A stretch of 64,000 nt of DNA, taken from contig OZ245021.1 in NCBI GenBank assembly GCA_965223775.1, forward strand, positions 1,798,001 through 1,862,000, in the 5' to 3' direction. The position numbers were made by a program, and so were the translations under genes. Source of the DNA: JAJDXW01 sp965223775. GTDB taxonomy: Bacteria > Pseudomonadota > Gammaproteobacteria > HK1. Positions 17,273 to 28,557 of the stretch are shown piece by piece. Under the pieces are notes generated by a model. That model saw only the letters and a program-made list of their open reading frames with translations. It had not been told where the DNA came from and did no database searches. How positions within the stretch are numbered: position 1 is the first letter of the stretch; every line of letters begins with the position of its first letter.

Positions 17273-18052
17273 TCATGCGACCGGGCGGCGGCGGATCGAC
17301 GCCACCCGCTCGTGGATCCATTCTTCGGCGCGGCGGGTGAGCTCGGTCGCGCTCGCGCCTTCGGAGTCGATGGCGGGGCCGATCGCCAGCCGAATGGTCC
17401 CCGGCCGCTTGATGAAGCGGCGCCGCCGCCAGAAGTCCCCGGAGTTGTGCGCGATGGGCACGATGGCACGCCCGGTGCGCTTGGCGAGCAGCGCGCCGCC
17501 CCGGTGAAACGGCCGGCGCTCCTGCGGCGCGAGCCGGGTCCCCTCCGGAAACACCACCACCCACGCACCGTCGTCGAGGCAGCGCCCTCCCTCCCGGATG
17601 AGCGCCCGCATGGCCTCGTTCCCCGCCGCGCGGTCGATGGCGATCGGGCGGAGCAGCGCGAGCCCCCACCCGAAGAAGGGCACGCGCAACAGCGACTTCT
17701 TGAGCAGCCAGGTCTGCGGGGCGAACAGGGTCTGAAGGGCGAGGGTCTCCCACATCGATTCGTGGCGGCAGAGCACGACGGCCGGCTCCCGCGGCAGGTT
17801 CCCCGCGCCCTCCACGATGAAGCGAAGCCCGCAGGTCACTGCGAGCCACCAGAGGTTGAACCGGCTCCAGCGGGTGATGAAGCGGTAGCGGCTGCGGTAC
17901 GGGAACGGTGCGGTCAGCGGGGCGAGGAGGGCGAACACCACCGTCGATACCACGAGCCCCGCGAAGAACGCGGACGAGCCGGCCGCTTCGCGCAGGTTGG
18001 AACGCCGGACCACCGGACGGGCTTCGCGGGTCGGTGCGGCCGGCCGGGACAA
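17273..18052 (-). CDS. plsC: 1-acyl-sn-glycerol-3-phosphate acyltransferase (PlsC family)
   Basis: A 259-residue membrane-associated acyltransferase that forms phosphatidic acid from lysophosphatidate. One hydrophobic N-terminal segment (SSAFFAGLVVSTVVFALLAP) anchors it. The catalytic block reads CRHESMWETL, the H-x4-D/E variant common in the gammaproteobacterial glyQS-linked group, and VVFPEGTR is the substrate-binding block. It begins 10 bases after the glyS stop. In Escherichia-like genomes a gmhB phosphatase gene often sits between glyS and plsC; it is absent here. Confidence 0.9.
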   Translation of the reverse strand: MSRPAAPTREARPVVRRSNLREAAGSSAFFAGLVVSTVVFALLAPLTAPFPYRSRYRFITRWSRFNLWWLAVTCGLRFIVEGAGNLPREPAVVLCRHESMWETLALQTLFAPQTWLLKKSLLRVPFFGWGLALLRPIAIDRAAGNEAMRALIREGGRCLDDGAWVVVFPEGTRLAPQERRPFHRGGALLAKRTGRAIVPIAHNSGDFWRRRRFIKRPGTIRLAIGPAIDSEGASATELTRRAEEWIHERVASIRRRPVA

Positions 18053-18062
18053 GCTCGAGGCG

Positions 18063-20160
18063 TCAGGCCTGAAGGCGCGAGATGTCGGCGGTCTCGAGGA
18101 ACAGGTCCCCGATCCGGGCGAGGAGGGCGAGCCGGTTCCCCCGCACCGCCGGGTCGTCGGTCATGACCTGCACGCGATCGAAGAAGTCGTCCACGCCCTC
18201 GCGGAGGCCGGCCAGCGCGGTCATCGCCTCGGTGTAGTCGCCCCGCGCGAGCATCGCCTCCACCCCCGGCGCCACCGCGAACACCTGCGCCGCGAGGCTC
18301 CCTTCCACCGGGTCCGCGAACAGCGAACGGTCCACCTCGGACCGGCGGTGCGAGGCGCCGGGCTCGATCTCGTCCACCTGCCGCAGGATGTTGGCGATCC
18401 GCTTGTTGGCCGCCGCGAGGCTCGCCGCCTCGGGCAGTGCCCGGAACGATTCCACCGCGTTCATCCGCCGCACGAAGTCGAGGGGGCGGGTGGGCCGCCG
18501 GGCGTGGACGGCCGCGAATACGTCGGGCGGTGCGTCCGACCAGCCCCGCAGGCGTTCCATCATGAACTCGAAGACCTCGCCGGCGAGCGGTTCGTGGCCG
18601 GCGTCGAGCAACTCCCCGTACCCTTCGACGGATTGGCGGACGAGGGCTTCGAGGTCCGCGTCGATCGCGCCCTCGACGAGGATTCTGAGCACCCCGAGCG
18701 CGCCCCGCCGCAGCGCGAACGGATCCCGGTCGCCGGTGGGACCGAGGCCGATGCCGAAGATGCCGGCGAGGGTGTCGAGCCGCTCCGCGAGGGCGAGCGC
18801 GCGCCCGGCCGCGGTCCGGGGGATCGAGTCGCCCGCGAAGCGCGGCAGGTATGCCTCCTCGATGGCATCCGCGACCACGCCGGGTTCCCCGGCCTCCCGC
18901 GCGTAGCAGGCGCCCATGTAGCCCTGGAGGTCCGGGAACTCGCCGACCATGGCGGTCACGAGATCGCACTTGTAGAGCTCCGCGGCGCGCATCGCGGCGG
19001 CCGTCTCCTGCGCGTCGAGCCCGGCCGCCCGGGCCACGTGACGCACGAGAGCCGTCACCCGATCGGACTTCGCGGCCATCGAGCCGAGCTTCTCCTGGAA
19101 CACGACCCCGTCGAGCGCTGCCCGCCAGGCGCCGAGGGGGCGTTCGAGGTCGGAGCGGACGAAGAACGCGGCGTCCTGCAGGCGGGGCCGGACCACCCGC
19201 TCGTTCCCCGCCCGGACCGCGTCCGGCCGGCGGCTCTCGACATTGCTGATCGTGATGAAGGAAGCCCGCAGCCGGCCGTGCTCGTCCTCGACGGGGAAGT
19301 AGCGCTGGTGACCCTGCAGGGTGGCCGCGATGACCCCGCGCGGGAGCTCGAGGAACCGCTCCTCGAACCGGCCGGTGACCGCCACCGGCCACTCGACGAG
19401 AGCGGTCACCTCGTCGAGGAGGGCGCCGTCCTCGACCGCCCGGCCGTCGAGGGCGTGCGCCGCGCGCGCGACGAGCGCTTCGACGAGCGCGCGGCGTTCG
19501 CCGAAGGAGGCGATGACGCGCCCGGGACGGCGGAGCTTCTCCACGTACTCGCCCGGGTTCGCGAGGGGGATCGGGTCCGGATGGTGAAAACGGTGGCCGC
19601 GCGTCTCGCGGCCCGACCGAATGCCGAAGATGGTCGCCTCGACGATCTCGGGTCCGAGCAGCAGCACGAGCCAGTGGACCGGCCGGACGAACTCCGCATC
19701 ACCGTCGCCCCACCGCATGCGGCGCGCGATGGGAAGGTCGGCGAGCGCCGTCTCGATCACCCCCGGCAGGAGGTCCGAGGCGGGGCGGGGCGGCTCCTCG
19801 ACCCGATGCACGAGCCAGGCTCCCTTCGGGGTTTCGAGCCGGTCGAGGTCGCCCACGTCCACTCCGCAGGAGCGGGCGAACCCGAGGGCGGCCCGGGTCG
19901 GCTGCCCGCCGTCGTCGAACGCGGCCGCGAGGGCCGGCCCCCGGCGCTCGCGGGTTCGTCCGGGAACGTCGTTCGGCACGCCGCGCGCGATGAGTGCGAT
20001 CCGGCGGGGGGTGGCGAAGGGCTCGACCGCGCGGCAGCCGAGCCCCGCCCGCGCGAGCCCGTCCCGAACCGCGGCCGAGAAGGCATCGGAGAGGCTCTCG
20101 AGGCTTTGCGGCGGGAGCTCCTCGGTGCCGACCTCCGCGAGAAGGTCGCTCCGGCTCGTC

Positions 20161-20168
<8 letters not shown>
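18063..20168 (-). CDS. glyS: Glycyl-tRNA synthetase beta subunit
   Basis: About 701 residues, the normal beta-subunit size. It forms the alpha2beta2 glycyl-tRNA synthetase with the product of glyQ and carries tRNA recognition. Family segments include LLAEVGTEELPP at the N terminus, LPIARRMRWGDGDAEFVRPVHW (given as family blocks around MRWGD and FVRPVHWL), LQGHQRYFP, FFVRSDLERPL, and a C-terminal anticodon-binding helical domain ending FDRVQVMTDDPAVRGNRLALL in pieces. I chose GTG at 20168 because VTETSRSDLLAEVGTEELPP matches the family start; the frame is open further upstream into glyQ with no similarity. Start overlaps the glyQ stop by 8 bases, implying translational coupling. Confidence 0.95.
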
Positions 20169-21060
<892 letters not shown>

Positions 21061-21166
21061 GGCTTGGAGGCGGTCGGGCGGTCGCTCGCGCAAGGGGAGG
21101 CAAGTATAGCCGCGCCGCCCGGACCGGACGAAGGAACGGGGCGCCGCCGGCCGGCCGGCCGCTCGG

Positions 21167-21997
21167 TCAGCCGCGATCCGCGCGAAGGAGCGCTTCGAGC
21201 TCCGCGATGCGCGCTTCGGCCGCCTGCGCCCGCGACTCTGCCGCCTCGGCCCGGGAGTTCTGCGCCTCCGCCCGCGACTTTGCCGCCTCCACCCGGGACT
21301 CGGCCACGATGGCCCGGGACGCGGCTGTCTCGGCCTTGGCCGCGGACGCCTCGGCCCAGGCTACGGCGGCCTCCGTGGCCGCCTCGGCGGCGCGGCGCGC
21401 GGCGTCCTGCTCCAGGACGTTGAGGATGCGCTGGCCCGTCTCCGGATCGAAGAAGTACATCTCCTCGCCCTTCACGCGGAAGTCGAGGCCCAGCGTCTCG
21501 CTGCGCAGCAGGAGCGTCCCGTCCAGCGACTCCACCACCGGCTGCGGCACGTACGCGCCCCCCACGAGGCGGCGGCCCTTGAGCTTCAACCCCAGGTATT
21601 CCCCCCTCGGGTCGTACTGCCAGTACTCGCGCACCCCGAGCCGCTCGTAGAGCGCGGCTTTCCGTCCGTCGTCCTCGCGCCAAGTGCCCCGCGACGCCAC
21701 CTCCATGACGAAGGCGGGCACCTCGCCTTCCTCCCACAGCTTGTAGATCGGCCGCTTGTGGTTGGGCACGCCGAAGACCACGAACACGTCCGGCGCGACC
21801 CGGGCGCGCGGATCGCCTTCCTCGTAGTAGATGAGAAGGTCGCCGGATACGTACACGTCCGGGCGATCCTGGAAGTGGAGCTGGAGGGCGGCGACGGAAT
21901 CGAGAATCGCGCGGAACTGCCAGTCGTTCTCCGCCATCGGCTTACCGTCGCCGCTCGGATACTCGACGGCGACGGGAGTCGGAACACGCTGAGTCAT
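21167..21997 (-). CDS. Uma2-family (PD-(D/E)XK nuclease-fold) protein with C-terminal coiled coil
   Basis: A 276-residue protein of the Uma2 family (DUF820), restriction-endonuclease-like proteins of unknown role that are often multicopy. Nuclease-fold features: DVYVSGDLLIYYE, VAPDVFVVFG (core Asp), AFVMEVASRGTW (the E-x-x-S stretch) and REYWQYDP. After about residue 195 the sequence is Ala/Glu/Arg-rich with repeated AESRAEAA-type heptads to the end, predicting a long coiled coil. ATG at 21997 has GGGAGGAG about 10 bases upstream; the longer open frame to 22102 lacks a ribosome-binding site. Confidence 0.85.
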   Translation of the reverse strand: MTQRVPTPVAVEYPSGDGKPMAENDWQFRAILDSVAALQLHFQDRPDVYVSGDLLIYYEEGDPRARVAPDVFVVFGVPNHKRPIYKLWEEGEVPAFVMEVASRGTWREDDGRKAALYERLGVREYWQYDPRGEYLGLKLKGRRLVGGAYVPQPVVESLDGTLLLRSETLGLDFRVKGEEMYFFDPETGQRILNVLEQDAARRAAEAATEAAVAWAEASAAKAETAASRAIVAESRVEAAKSRAEAQNSRAEAAESRAQAAEARIAELEALLRADRG

Positions 21998-22250
21998 CGG
22001 CTGGCTCCTCCCTGCAGCGGGCCGGATGGGCGCGGACCCGGGTTGCGATCGACGATACCATAGCCATTCCGGCACCCCAAGCCACTGCGCGGTAGCCGCC
22101 ACTCCCCGTGGCGCGGGTCCAGCATGCCGCGTCCGGACACGCCCAGGGAGGGCGATCCGTCTCGATCTGTGTAGGATTTCGCCCCGTGGCGACCGCTCCT
22201 CGCGCCGACGCGCGGCCGGCCGTCAGCCGCCACCGCCGAGGCCGAGGCTC

Positions 22251-23459
22251 TTGAACCACGCCGCCGCCCGTTTCCTGCTCGCCGTGTGCTTCATCGTGCT
22301 CCTGTTCAACGGGGGCGCACGATTCGCGATCGGGTTGCTGCTGCACCCGATGGCGACCGATCTCGTCTGGAGCCGCAGCACGCTGTCGCTCAGCGTGACC
22401 GTGTTCATGGTGCTTTCCGCCTGCGCCCTGCCCCTGGTCGGCCGGCTCGTGGACCGCCTCGGCGCCCGCATCGTGCTCGGTGCCTCGGTACTCGCCTCGG
22501 CCGCCGGTCTCGCCGCGATGGCGCTCATCGAAGAGCCGTGGGAGGCGCTCCTGTTCTACGGGGTGGTATTCGCGCTCGGCAGCGCCGGCACCTCGGTCAC
22601 CCCGATCGGGGTGCTGCTCAGCCGCTGGTACCCCCATCGGATGGGCATGGCCAACAGCATCGCCATCTCCGGCATGGGGGTGGGGCAGCTCCTGGTCATC
22701 TCGGTGCTGGCCGCCCAGCTCACCGCCTTCGGCTGGCGCGGCTCGTTCCTCGCGCTCGGGGTCGCCACCGTGGTGTGCGTTCTGCCGCTGGTTCTGGTGA
22801 TGGCGAGGACGGGCGAGCGTCCGGCCGCCGCATCCGCTCGCGGCAGCGCCGGCGCCCGGACCCCGGCGGCCGCGTACGGAGCGGCGGGGACGCTCCGCGA
22901 AGCCTTCGCGTCGAAGCGGCTCCGGGTCCTGCTCGTCATCTACGCGATCTGCGGCTTCCAGGACTTCCTGGTCGCCACCCACGTGGTGGCCTTCGCCGTG
23001 GACGAAGGGGTCGGCTCCCTGCTCGCCGGCCACATGCTCGCGTTCATGGGGCTCACCGGCCTCGCCGGCGTGCTGCTCGCCGGGGTGCTGAACGACCGCT
23101 TCGGACCGGTCTTCCCGACCGCGCTGTGCTTCGCCTTGCGGAGCGTTCTCTGCGCGCTCGTGCTCGTGAGCTCCGAATCGGCCGTGATCGTGGGGGCGGC
23201 CCTGCTCTACGGGGTGACCTTCTGGATGACCGCTCCGCTCACGGTGGTCTTCGCTCGCGAGATATCGGCCGTCGCCCTCCTCGGCACGGTCAGCGGCCTC
23301 ATCACCATGGTTCATCACACCGCGGGCGGGATCGGCGCGTTCGCGGGCGCATCGGTCTTCGACGCGTACGGCTCCTATCACCGCGCATTCGTCGCGATGC
23401 TGATCCTGTCCGTCATCGCTCTCGGCCTCACCCTGGTCCTGCCGCGGCGAGAGACGTGA
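22251..23459 (+). CDS. MFS transporter (monocarboxylate/oxalate-formate antiporter-like)
   Basis: About 402 residues with twelve hydrophobic segments. The loop between helices 2 and 3 reads GRLVDRLGARIVLGAS, the MFS signature A-like motif, and helix 5 holds GVGQLLVISVLAAQLTAFGWRGSF (seen as SGMGVGQLLV and GWRGSFLALG). This resembles the 'monocarboxylate porter' and oxalate/formate groups of the superfamily, but the substrate is not determinable. Start TTG at 22251 is chosen because the first transmembrane helix follows at once; the longer frame upstream is Arg-rich non-family sequence. Divergent from the Uma2 gene. Confidence 0.85.
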   Translation: MNHAAARFLLAVCFIVLLFNGGARFAIGLLLHPMATDLVWSRSTLSLSVTVFMVLSACALPLVGRLVDRLGARIVLGASVLASAAGLAAMALIEEPWEALLFYGVVFALGSAGTSVTPIGVLLSRWYPHRMGMANSIAISGMGVGQLLVISVLAAQLTAFGWRGSFLALGVATVVCVLPLVLVMARTGERPAAASARGSAGARTPAAAYGAAGTLREAFASKRLRVLLVIYAICGFQDFLVATHVVAFAVDEGVGSLLAGHMLAFMGLTGLAGVLLAGVLNDRFGPVFPTALCFALRSVLCALVLVSSESAVIVGAALLYGVTFWMTAPLTVVFAREISAVALLGTVSGLITMVHHTAGGIGAFAGASVFDAYGSYHRAFVAMLILSVIALGLTLVLPRRET

Positions 23460-23745
23460 TTCCGGCCCGCGGCGGCGGCACCGGTCGCAGGACGTTCGCC
23501 GGGCCCGGCGTCTTCCGGGGAGCGGACCGGGGGGCCGCCATCGCACCGTTCGGCCCCGCATCCGGCAATCGTTACGGGCGGGAGCCCCGGCCGGTCGCTC
23601 CCGAATGCCCCGTGAGGATGCGAGAGCCGGTCCCCACGGCAGGCCGGGGCAATACCATGCGCGCTCGCAACGCAGGTCGGGGCAGGGAACCGCCGCCCGC
23701 GCAAGCGACCACGGAATGCAATGCCAGGGTCCGGAGGGAGGAGCG

Positions 23746-24972
23746 ATGAGCGGAACAGGGGCGGTGGAGGGAAGGCTTCGTACCGGCGAGTTCATCCCCC
23801 TCGTCGCCCTCCTCATGTCGCTCGTGGCGCTCGCCATCGACGCGATGCTGCCGGCGCTTCCCCGGATTGGACGAGACCTCGGGGCGCCCCGCCCGAACGA
23901 CGTCCAGTACGTGGTCACCGCCCTCTTTCTCGGGCTCGGGATCGGCCAGGTCTTCTTCGGCCCGCTCTCGGACCGGATCGGGCGCAAGCTGGCCATCTAC
24001 GCCGGCCTCGGGGTGTTCATGGCCGGGTGCGTCGTGTCCGTCCTCGCGCCGACGTTCGAGGCGATGATCGCGGGCCGCGTTCTCCAGGGAATCGGCGTCG
24101 CGGCCCCCCGCATCGTGACGGTGGCCCTCGTTCGCGATCAGTACGAGGGACGCCCGATGGCCCGCATCATGTCATTCGTGATGGCGGTCTTCATCCTGGT
24201 CCCGGCCATTGCCCCGGCTCTCGGTCTGGCCGTGCTCCGGACGGCGGGCTGGCGGGCGATATTCGTCACCATCTTCCTCATCGGCGCCGTCGCCTTCGCG
24301 TGGCTTGCGCTCCGCCAGCCGGAAACCCTTCCCGCGGCTCGCCGCCGGCCTCTCTCACCGCGCGCCATCGGCCGCGCCGTGCGGGAGATCCTCGGGATCC
24401 GGGCCGCCGTGGGATACACCGTCGCCACCGGCTTCGCGTTCTCTCCTTTCGTCGCCTACCTCAGCTCGGCTCCGCAGATCTTCGAGGACGGCTACGCCGT
24501 CGGCGATCTCTTCCCCCTGTGGTTCGCGGTCCTCGCGCTGGCCATCGGGCTGGCTTCGATCGTGAACAGCCGCCTCGTGATGCGCTACGGGATGCGCCGG
24601 CTCTCGAGCGTCTCGTCGGGCGCCATCGCGCTGGTCTCCGCTGCCGCCTGGTTCGGCCTGTTCCCCTTCGACGGCCTGCCCCCGTTCTGGCTCTTCATGG
24701 CCTACTTCCTGTTCGTCTTCGTCTGCATCGGGCTCCTCTTCGGGAATCTCAACGCGCTCGCGATGGAGCCCCTCGGTCACCTTGCCGGGGTGGGGGCCTC
24801 GGTGATCGCCTCCCTCGCCACCCTGATCTCGGTGCCGCTCGGGGGAGTCGTCGGACAGAGCTTCGACGGCACCCTGTACGCCCAGGTCGGGTCCTTCGCG
24901 GTCTTCGGTGCGGGCATGCTCGCCGCCATCCGGTGGGCCGAGCGCGGCCGCAGACCCCGGGCCGGCGGCTGA
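23746..24972 (+). CDS. MFS drug-resistance transporter, Bcr/CflA (DHA1) type
   Basis: A 408-residue, twelve-helix inner-membrane proton antiporter. LMSLVALAIDAMLPALPRIG at the first helix and GQVFFGPLSDRIGRKLAIYAG (motif A: GPLSDRIGRK) are typical of Bcr/CflA multidrug exporters, followed by GRVLQGIGVAA and VRDQYEGRPMARIMS in the family order. RBS GGAGGGAGGAG precedes ATG at 23746. The 286 bases separating it from the previous MFS gene contain no recognisable gene. Confidence 0.88.
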   Translation: MSGTGAVEGRLRTGEFIPLVALLMSLVALAIDAMLPALPRIGRDLGAPRPNDVQYVVTALFLGLGIGQVFFGPLSDRIGRKLAIYAGLGVFMAGCVVSVLAPTFEAMIAGRVLQGIGVAAPRIVTVALVRDQYEGRPMARIMSFVMAVFILVPAIAPALGLAVLRTAGWRAIFVTIFLIGAVAFAWLALRQPETLPAARRRPLSPRAIGRAVREILGIRAAVGYTVATGFAFSPFVAYLSSAPQIFEDGYAVGDLFPLWFAVLALAIGLASIVNSRLVMRYGMRRLSSVSSGAIALVSAAAWFGLFPFDGLPPFWLFMAYFLFVFVCIGLLFGNLNALAMEPLGHLAGVGASVIASLATLISVPLGGVVGQSFDGTLYAQVGSFAVFGAGMLAAIRWAERGRRPRAGG

Positions 24973-25292
24973 CTTCGCGTGCCTCCGGCCGACCCGGGCC
25001 GCTTCGTGCGCCCGGGATGGAAGGCGCGGCGTCCGGGGTCGCTCGTATCGGCCCGCCGTTCCCCCGGTTCGTGCCGTGGCCGCCGAGCCGCCGCGTTTCG
25101 CTTCGCCGGGGTGACCGGGCGTGCTCCCTCGCGCCCCTTCGACAGCGTGGGCGCCTGGGTGTAGGCTAGGCATTCGGCGTCTTTCGCTCCGTCCGCCTGG
25201 TCACCGCGGCGTTTCGACGCCCTCGCATCGAAATCCAATGAGAAGTCCGGGCCGGCGCTCGCGCCCTCCCACCCGAACCATCGGAGAAGGTC

Positions 25293-25607
25293 ATGATCAC
25301 CGCAATCATCCAGTTCCCGCTCAAGGAAGGCACGACCCTGGAGCAGGCCCGCGAGGCGTACGAGGGCAGCGCTCCCAAGTACCGCGGTCTCGCCGGCCTG
25401 GTGCGCAAGTACTATCTCTTCGACTCCGCCACCGGCATCGGCGGGGGCTGCTATCTCTGGGAGAGCCGGGAGGCGGCCGAATCGTTCTACGACGACGCCT
25501 GGAAGCGGTTCATCACGGACCGCTACGGCGCGGAGCCCGGGATCACGATCTTCGAGACCCCGGTGATCGTCGACAACACGATGGAGACGGCCGCCGCGGC
25601 CGACTGA
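25293..25607 (+). CDS. Small dimeric alpha-beta barrel protein (YdhR-like putative monooxygenase)
   Basis: A 104-residue protein resembling YdhR/ABM-type ferredoxin-like dimeric barrels: ITAIIQFPLKEG (first strand), EGSAPKYRGLAGLVRKYYLF, and GGCYLWESREAAESFYDDAW in consecutive pieces. Such proteins are described as putative monooxygenases, but no catalytic function is firmly known. ATG at 25293 with GGAGAAGG upstream. Stand-alone gene between the MFS exporter and mnmG; GTAGGCTAG near 25160 could be promoter sequence. Confidence 0.75.
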   Translation: MITAIIQFPLKEGTTLEQAREAYEGSAPKYRGLAGLVRKYYLFDSATGIGGGCYLWESREAAESFYDDAWKRFITDRYGAEPGITIFETPVIVDNTMETAAAAD

Positions 25608-25708
25608 GCGGGCTCGGAAGGCCGCCCGGACCGGCCCCTGGCCGCGCCCGGCCGGGCGGTCGCCCGGCTCGCCGCCGCCGAGAGGCCCGTGCCGGGGGCG
25701 TTCTGCCG

Positions 25709-27622
25709 ATGAACCATCCGCAAGTCTTCGATGTCGTCGTGGTCGGGGGCGGGCACGCCGGAACCGAGGCGGCCCTCGCCGCGGCGCGGACCGGGGCGCG
25801 GACCCTGCTCCTCACCCAGAGCATCGAGACGCTCGGCCAGATGAGCTGCAACCCGGCGATCGGGGGGATCGGCAAGGGGCATCTCGTCCGCGAGATCGAT
25901 GCGCTCGGCGGCGCCATGGCCCGGGCGGCGGACCGTTCCGGCATCCATTTCCGCACCCTGAACGCGAGCCGCGGCCCGGCGGTGCGGGCGACGCGGGCCC
26001 AGATCGACCGCCAGCTCTACCGGGTGGAGATCCGCCGCGCGCTCGATTCCCAGCCGGGCCTCTCGCTGTTCCAGCAGTCGGTGGACGACCTCCTGCTCGA
26101 GGACGGAGGGGGGCGCTGCCGGGTCACCGGGGTCATGACCCGAATGGGCCTTGCGTTCCGGGCCTCCGCGGTGGTGCTCACCACCGGGACCTTCCTCGGG
26201 GGGCGCATCCACGTCGGGCTCGGCAACTACCAGGGCGGACGGGCCGGGGACCCGCCGGCCAACGCCCTCGCGGAGAAGCTGCGCGCCCTCCCGTTCCGGG
26301 TCGGACGCCTCAAGACGGGCACGCCGCCACGCCTGGACGGCCGGACGATCGACTACGACCGCCTCGAGGTCCAGCCGGGAGACGACCCGTCGCCGGCGTT
26401 CTCCTTCACGCCGCCGCCGGTCCGCCCCCGGCAGGTGTGCTGTCACATCGCGCGCACCAACGAGCGTACCCACGACGCCATCCGGCGCGGGCTCGACCGT
26501 TCGCCCATGTACTCCGGGATCATCAGGGGGGCGGGGCCGCGCTACTGTCCCTCGGTGGAGGACAAGGTGGTGCGGTTCGCAGACAAGCCTTCGCACCAGA
26601 TCTTCGTCGAGCCCGAGGGACTCGACACCACGGAGGTCTATCCGAACGGAATCTCGACGAGTCTCCCGTTCGACGTCCAGCACGAGCTCGTGCGCTCGAT
26701 CGAAGGGTTCGAGAGCGCCGTCATCACCCGGCCGGGCTACGCCATCGAGTACGACTACTTCGACCCCCGGGACCTTCGCCCTTCGCTCGAGACGAGCGCG
26801 GTGGACGGGCTCTTCTTCGCGGGTCAGATCAACGGCACCACCGGGTACGAGGAGGCAGCCGCCCAGGGGCTCGTCGCCGGTCTCAACGCGGCGAGGCAGG
26901 TGGCCGGCCTCGGATCGTGGACGCCCCGGCGCGACGAGGCGTACGCGGGGGTCCTCATCGACGACCTCACCTCGCTCGGGACGAGCGAGCCGTACCGGAT
27001 GTTCACGAGCCGGGCCGAGTACCGGCTGCGTCTCCGGGAGGACAACGCGGAGCTCCGCCTCACCGCGGCCGGGCGCGAGCTCGGGATCGTGGACGGCGCG
27101 CGCTACGAGGCGTTCCGCGCGCGGCGCGAAGCCCTGGAGTGCGAGCGGGCGCGCCTCGAGGGGCTGCGATTCGCTCCCGGGCGCATTCCGGAGGCATTCG
27201 CGGCCGAGGTGCTGGGCCGCCCCCTCGGGCGCGATCAGACCGCCTGGCAGCTCCTTCGGCGTCCGGAGGTCGGGTACGCGGACCTCATGCGCATCGCCGG
27301 GCCGGGCATCGGTGACCCGAAGGTCGCGGCACAGCTCGAGATCGAGGCGAAGTACGCCGGCTACGTCGAGCGGCAGGACGACGAGGTGGCGCGGACCCGA
27401 GCCCGGGAGGAGCTGCGGATCCCGGACGGGTTCGACTACTCCGCGGTGCGCGGTCTGTCGACCGAGGTCTGCGAGAAGCTCGCGCTGCATCGGCCAGCCA
27501 CGATCGGACAGGCGGGAAGAGTCTCGGGGGTCACTCCCGCCGCGGTGAGCCTGCTCCTCGTGCACCTGAAGCGGTTCGGGGCGCTCCCGGCCGATGCGCG
27601 CGAAGCCGCGTACGGGGGCTGA
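25709..27622 (+). CDS. mnmG: tRNA uridine-5-carboxymethylaminomethyl(34) synthesis enzyme MnmG (GidA)
   Basis: A 637-residue FAD enzyme that, with MnmE, installs the cmnm5 group on U34 of certain tRNAs. The FAD motif VVVVGGGHAGTEAALAAARTG (shown in parts) is at the N terminus. MSCNPAIGGIGKGHLVREIDALGG, YCPSVEDKVVRFADK, QIFVEPEGLDT and GQINGTTGYEEAAAQG are all diagnostic. Length is within the normal 620-640 range. Start ATG at 25709. First gene of the conserved mnmG-rsmG-parA-parB cluster near the gammaproteobacterial replication origin. Confidence 0.97.
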   Translation: MNHPQVFDVVVVGGGHAGTEAALAAARTGARTLLLTQSIETLGQMSCNPAIGGIGKGHLVREIDALGGAMARAADRSGIHFRTLNASRGPAVRATRAQIDRQLYRVEIRRALDSQPGLSLFQQSVDDLLLEDGGGRCRVTGVMTRMGLAFRASAVVLTTGTFLGGRIHVGLGNYQGGRAGDPPANALAEKLRALPFRVGRLKTGTPPRLDGRTIDYDRLEVQPGDDPSPAFSFTPPPVRPRQVCCHIARTNERTHDAIRRGLDRSPMYSGIIRGAGPRYCPSVEDKVVRFADKPSHQIFVEPEGLDTTEVYPNGISTSLPFDVQHELVRSIEGFESAVITRPGYAIEYDYFDPRDLRPSLETSAVDGLFFAGQINGTTGYEEAAAQGLVAGLNAARQVAGLGSWTPRRDEAYAGVLIDDLTSLGTSEPYRMFTSRAEYRLRLREDNAELRLTAAGRELGIVDGARYEAFRARREALECERARLEGLRFAPGRIPEAFAAEVLGRPLGRDQTAWQLLRRPEVGYADLMRIAGPGIGDPKVAAQLEIEAKYAGYVERQDDEVARTRAREELRIPDGFDYSAVRGLSTEVCEKLALHRPATIGQAGRVSGVTPAAVSLLLVHLKRFGALPADAREAAYGG

Positions 27623-27836
27623 GCCGCGATGAATCGAACCGCGTTCGCGGCGGATCGGGCGGCCCGCGCCGGGCCGAACCCCGAGACCGCCTCCGGGTCC
27701 AGCGCGGCATCCCCGGATGCCTCCCCGGAATCGGCCCCGTCGCGCTTCTCGCCGCACCGCCTCCCGCCGCGCCGCTTCGCGTCCCACCGCCTCGCGGCCG
27801 CCGGCTCGCGCGCCTGACGCAACACCGCCGGGAGCG

Positions 27837-28538
27837 ATGGAGGCGGGCGAAGAGGCGAAGGCGCTTGCGGACGGTGCGGCCGACCTCGGTCTCCGGCTCC
27901 CGCCCTCCGAGGCGGAGCGGCTGCTTGCCTTCCTCACCGAGCTCCGCCGCTGGAACCGCGCCTACAACCTGGTCGCGGACGCTCCCCCGCTCGGATGGGT
28001 GAGAAGCCACCTCCTCGACTCGCTCAGCATCGCGGCGAGGCTCCGGACCCTCGCGGCGGGAGCGGATCGCCCCGAGCCCCCCTCCGCACCGCCCTCCGCG
28101 GGACGCCCGCCCGCCGGTGCGCCGCGTGCAGATCCCTTCCGGGTCCTCGACCTCGGGAGCGGGGCGGGGCTGCCCGGCATCCCCCTCGGCATCGCCCTCC
28201 CCGAGCTTCGCTTCGTGCTCCTCGACGGCAACGGCAAGAAGGCCCGGTTCTGCCGCCACGCGGCAACCGCGCTCGGGCTCGCCAACGTCGAGGTGGTCGA
28301 GGGACGGGCCGAGCGATACGACCCCCCCGCGCCCTTCGACGCGGTCGTGGCGCGGGCGGTGGGGAGCCTTGCCCGGGTCCGCGCGCTCGCCACCCCCTGC
28401 TGCCGCGGACCGATCCTCGCGATGAAGGGCCGATATCCGGCCCGCGAGCTGGCGGAGCTGGAGGGAATCCCCTTCGAGACGGCCCGGCTTCGGGTGCCGG
28501 GCCTCGAGGCCGAACGTCACCTCGTGATCCTCCGATGA
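27837..28538 (+). CDS. rsmG: 16S rRNA m7G527 methyltransferase RsmG (GidB)
   Basis: A 233-residue SAM-dependent methyltransferase that makes m7G527 in 16S rRNA. SAM-binding motif VLDLGSGAGLPGIPL; also RWNRAYNLV at the substrate side and VEVVEGRAE. ATG at 27837 (MEAGEEAKALADGAADLGL) with GGAG upstream; the frame is open further upstream but only with a low-complexity Arg/Ser/Ala stretch. Oddities: a Pro/Ala-rich insert (about 28073-28137) lies ahead of the SAM motif. The 214-base gap between mnmG and rsmG is an unusually wide, repetitive CCGCCTC/CGCGCCGC-type stretch. Confidence 0.92.
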   Translation: MEAGEEAKALADGAADLGLRLPPSEAERLLAFLTELRRWNRAYNLVADAPPLGWVRSHLLDSLSIAARLRTLAAGADRPEPPSAPPSAGRPPAGAPRADPFRVLDLGSGAGLPGIPLGIALPELRFVLLDGNGKKARFCRHAATALGLANVEVVEGRAERYDPPAPFDAVVARAVGSLARVRALATPCCRGPILAMKGRYPARELAELEGIPFETARLRVPGLEAERHLVILR

Positions 28539-28557
28539 TCGGGTAATCTAGCTCCGC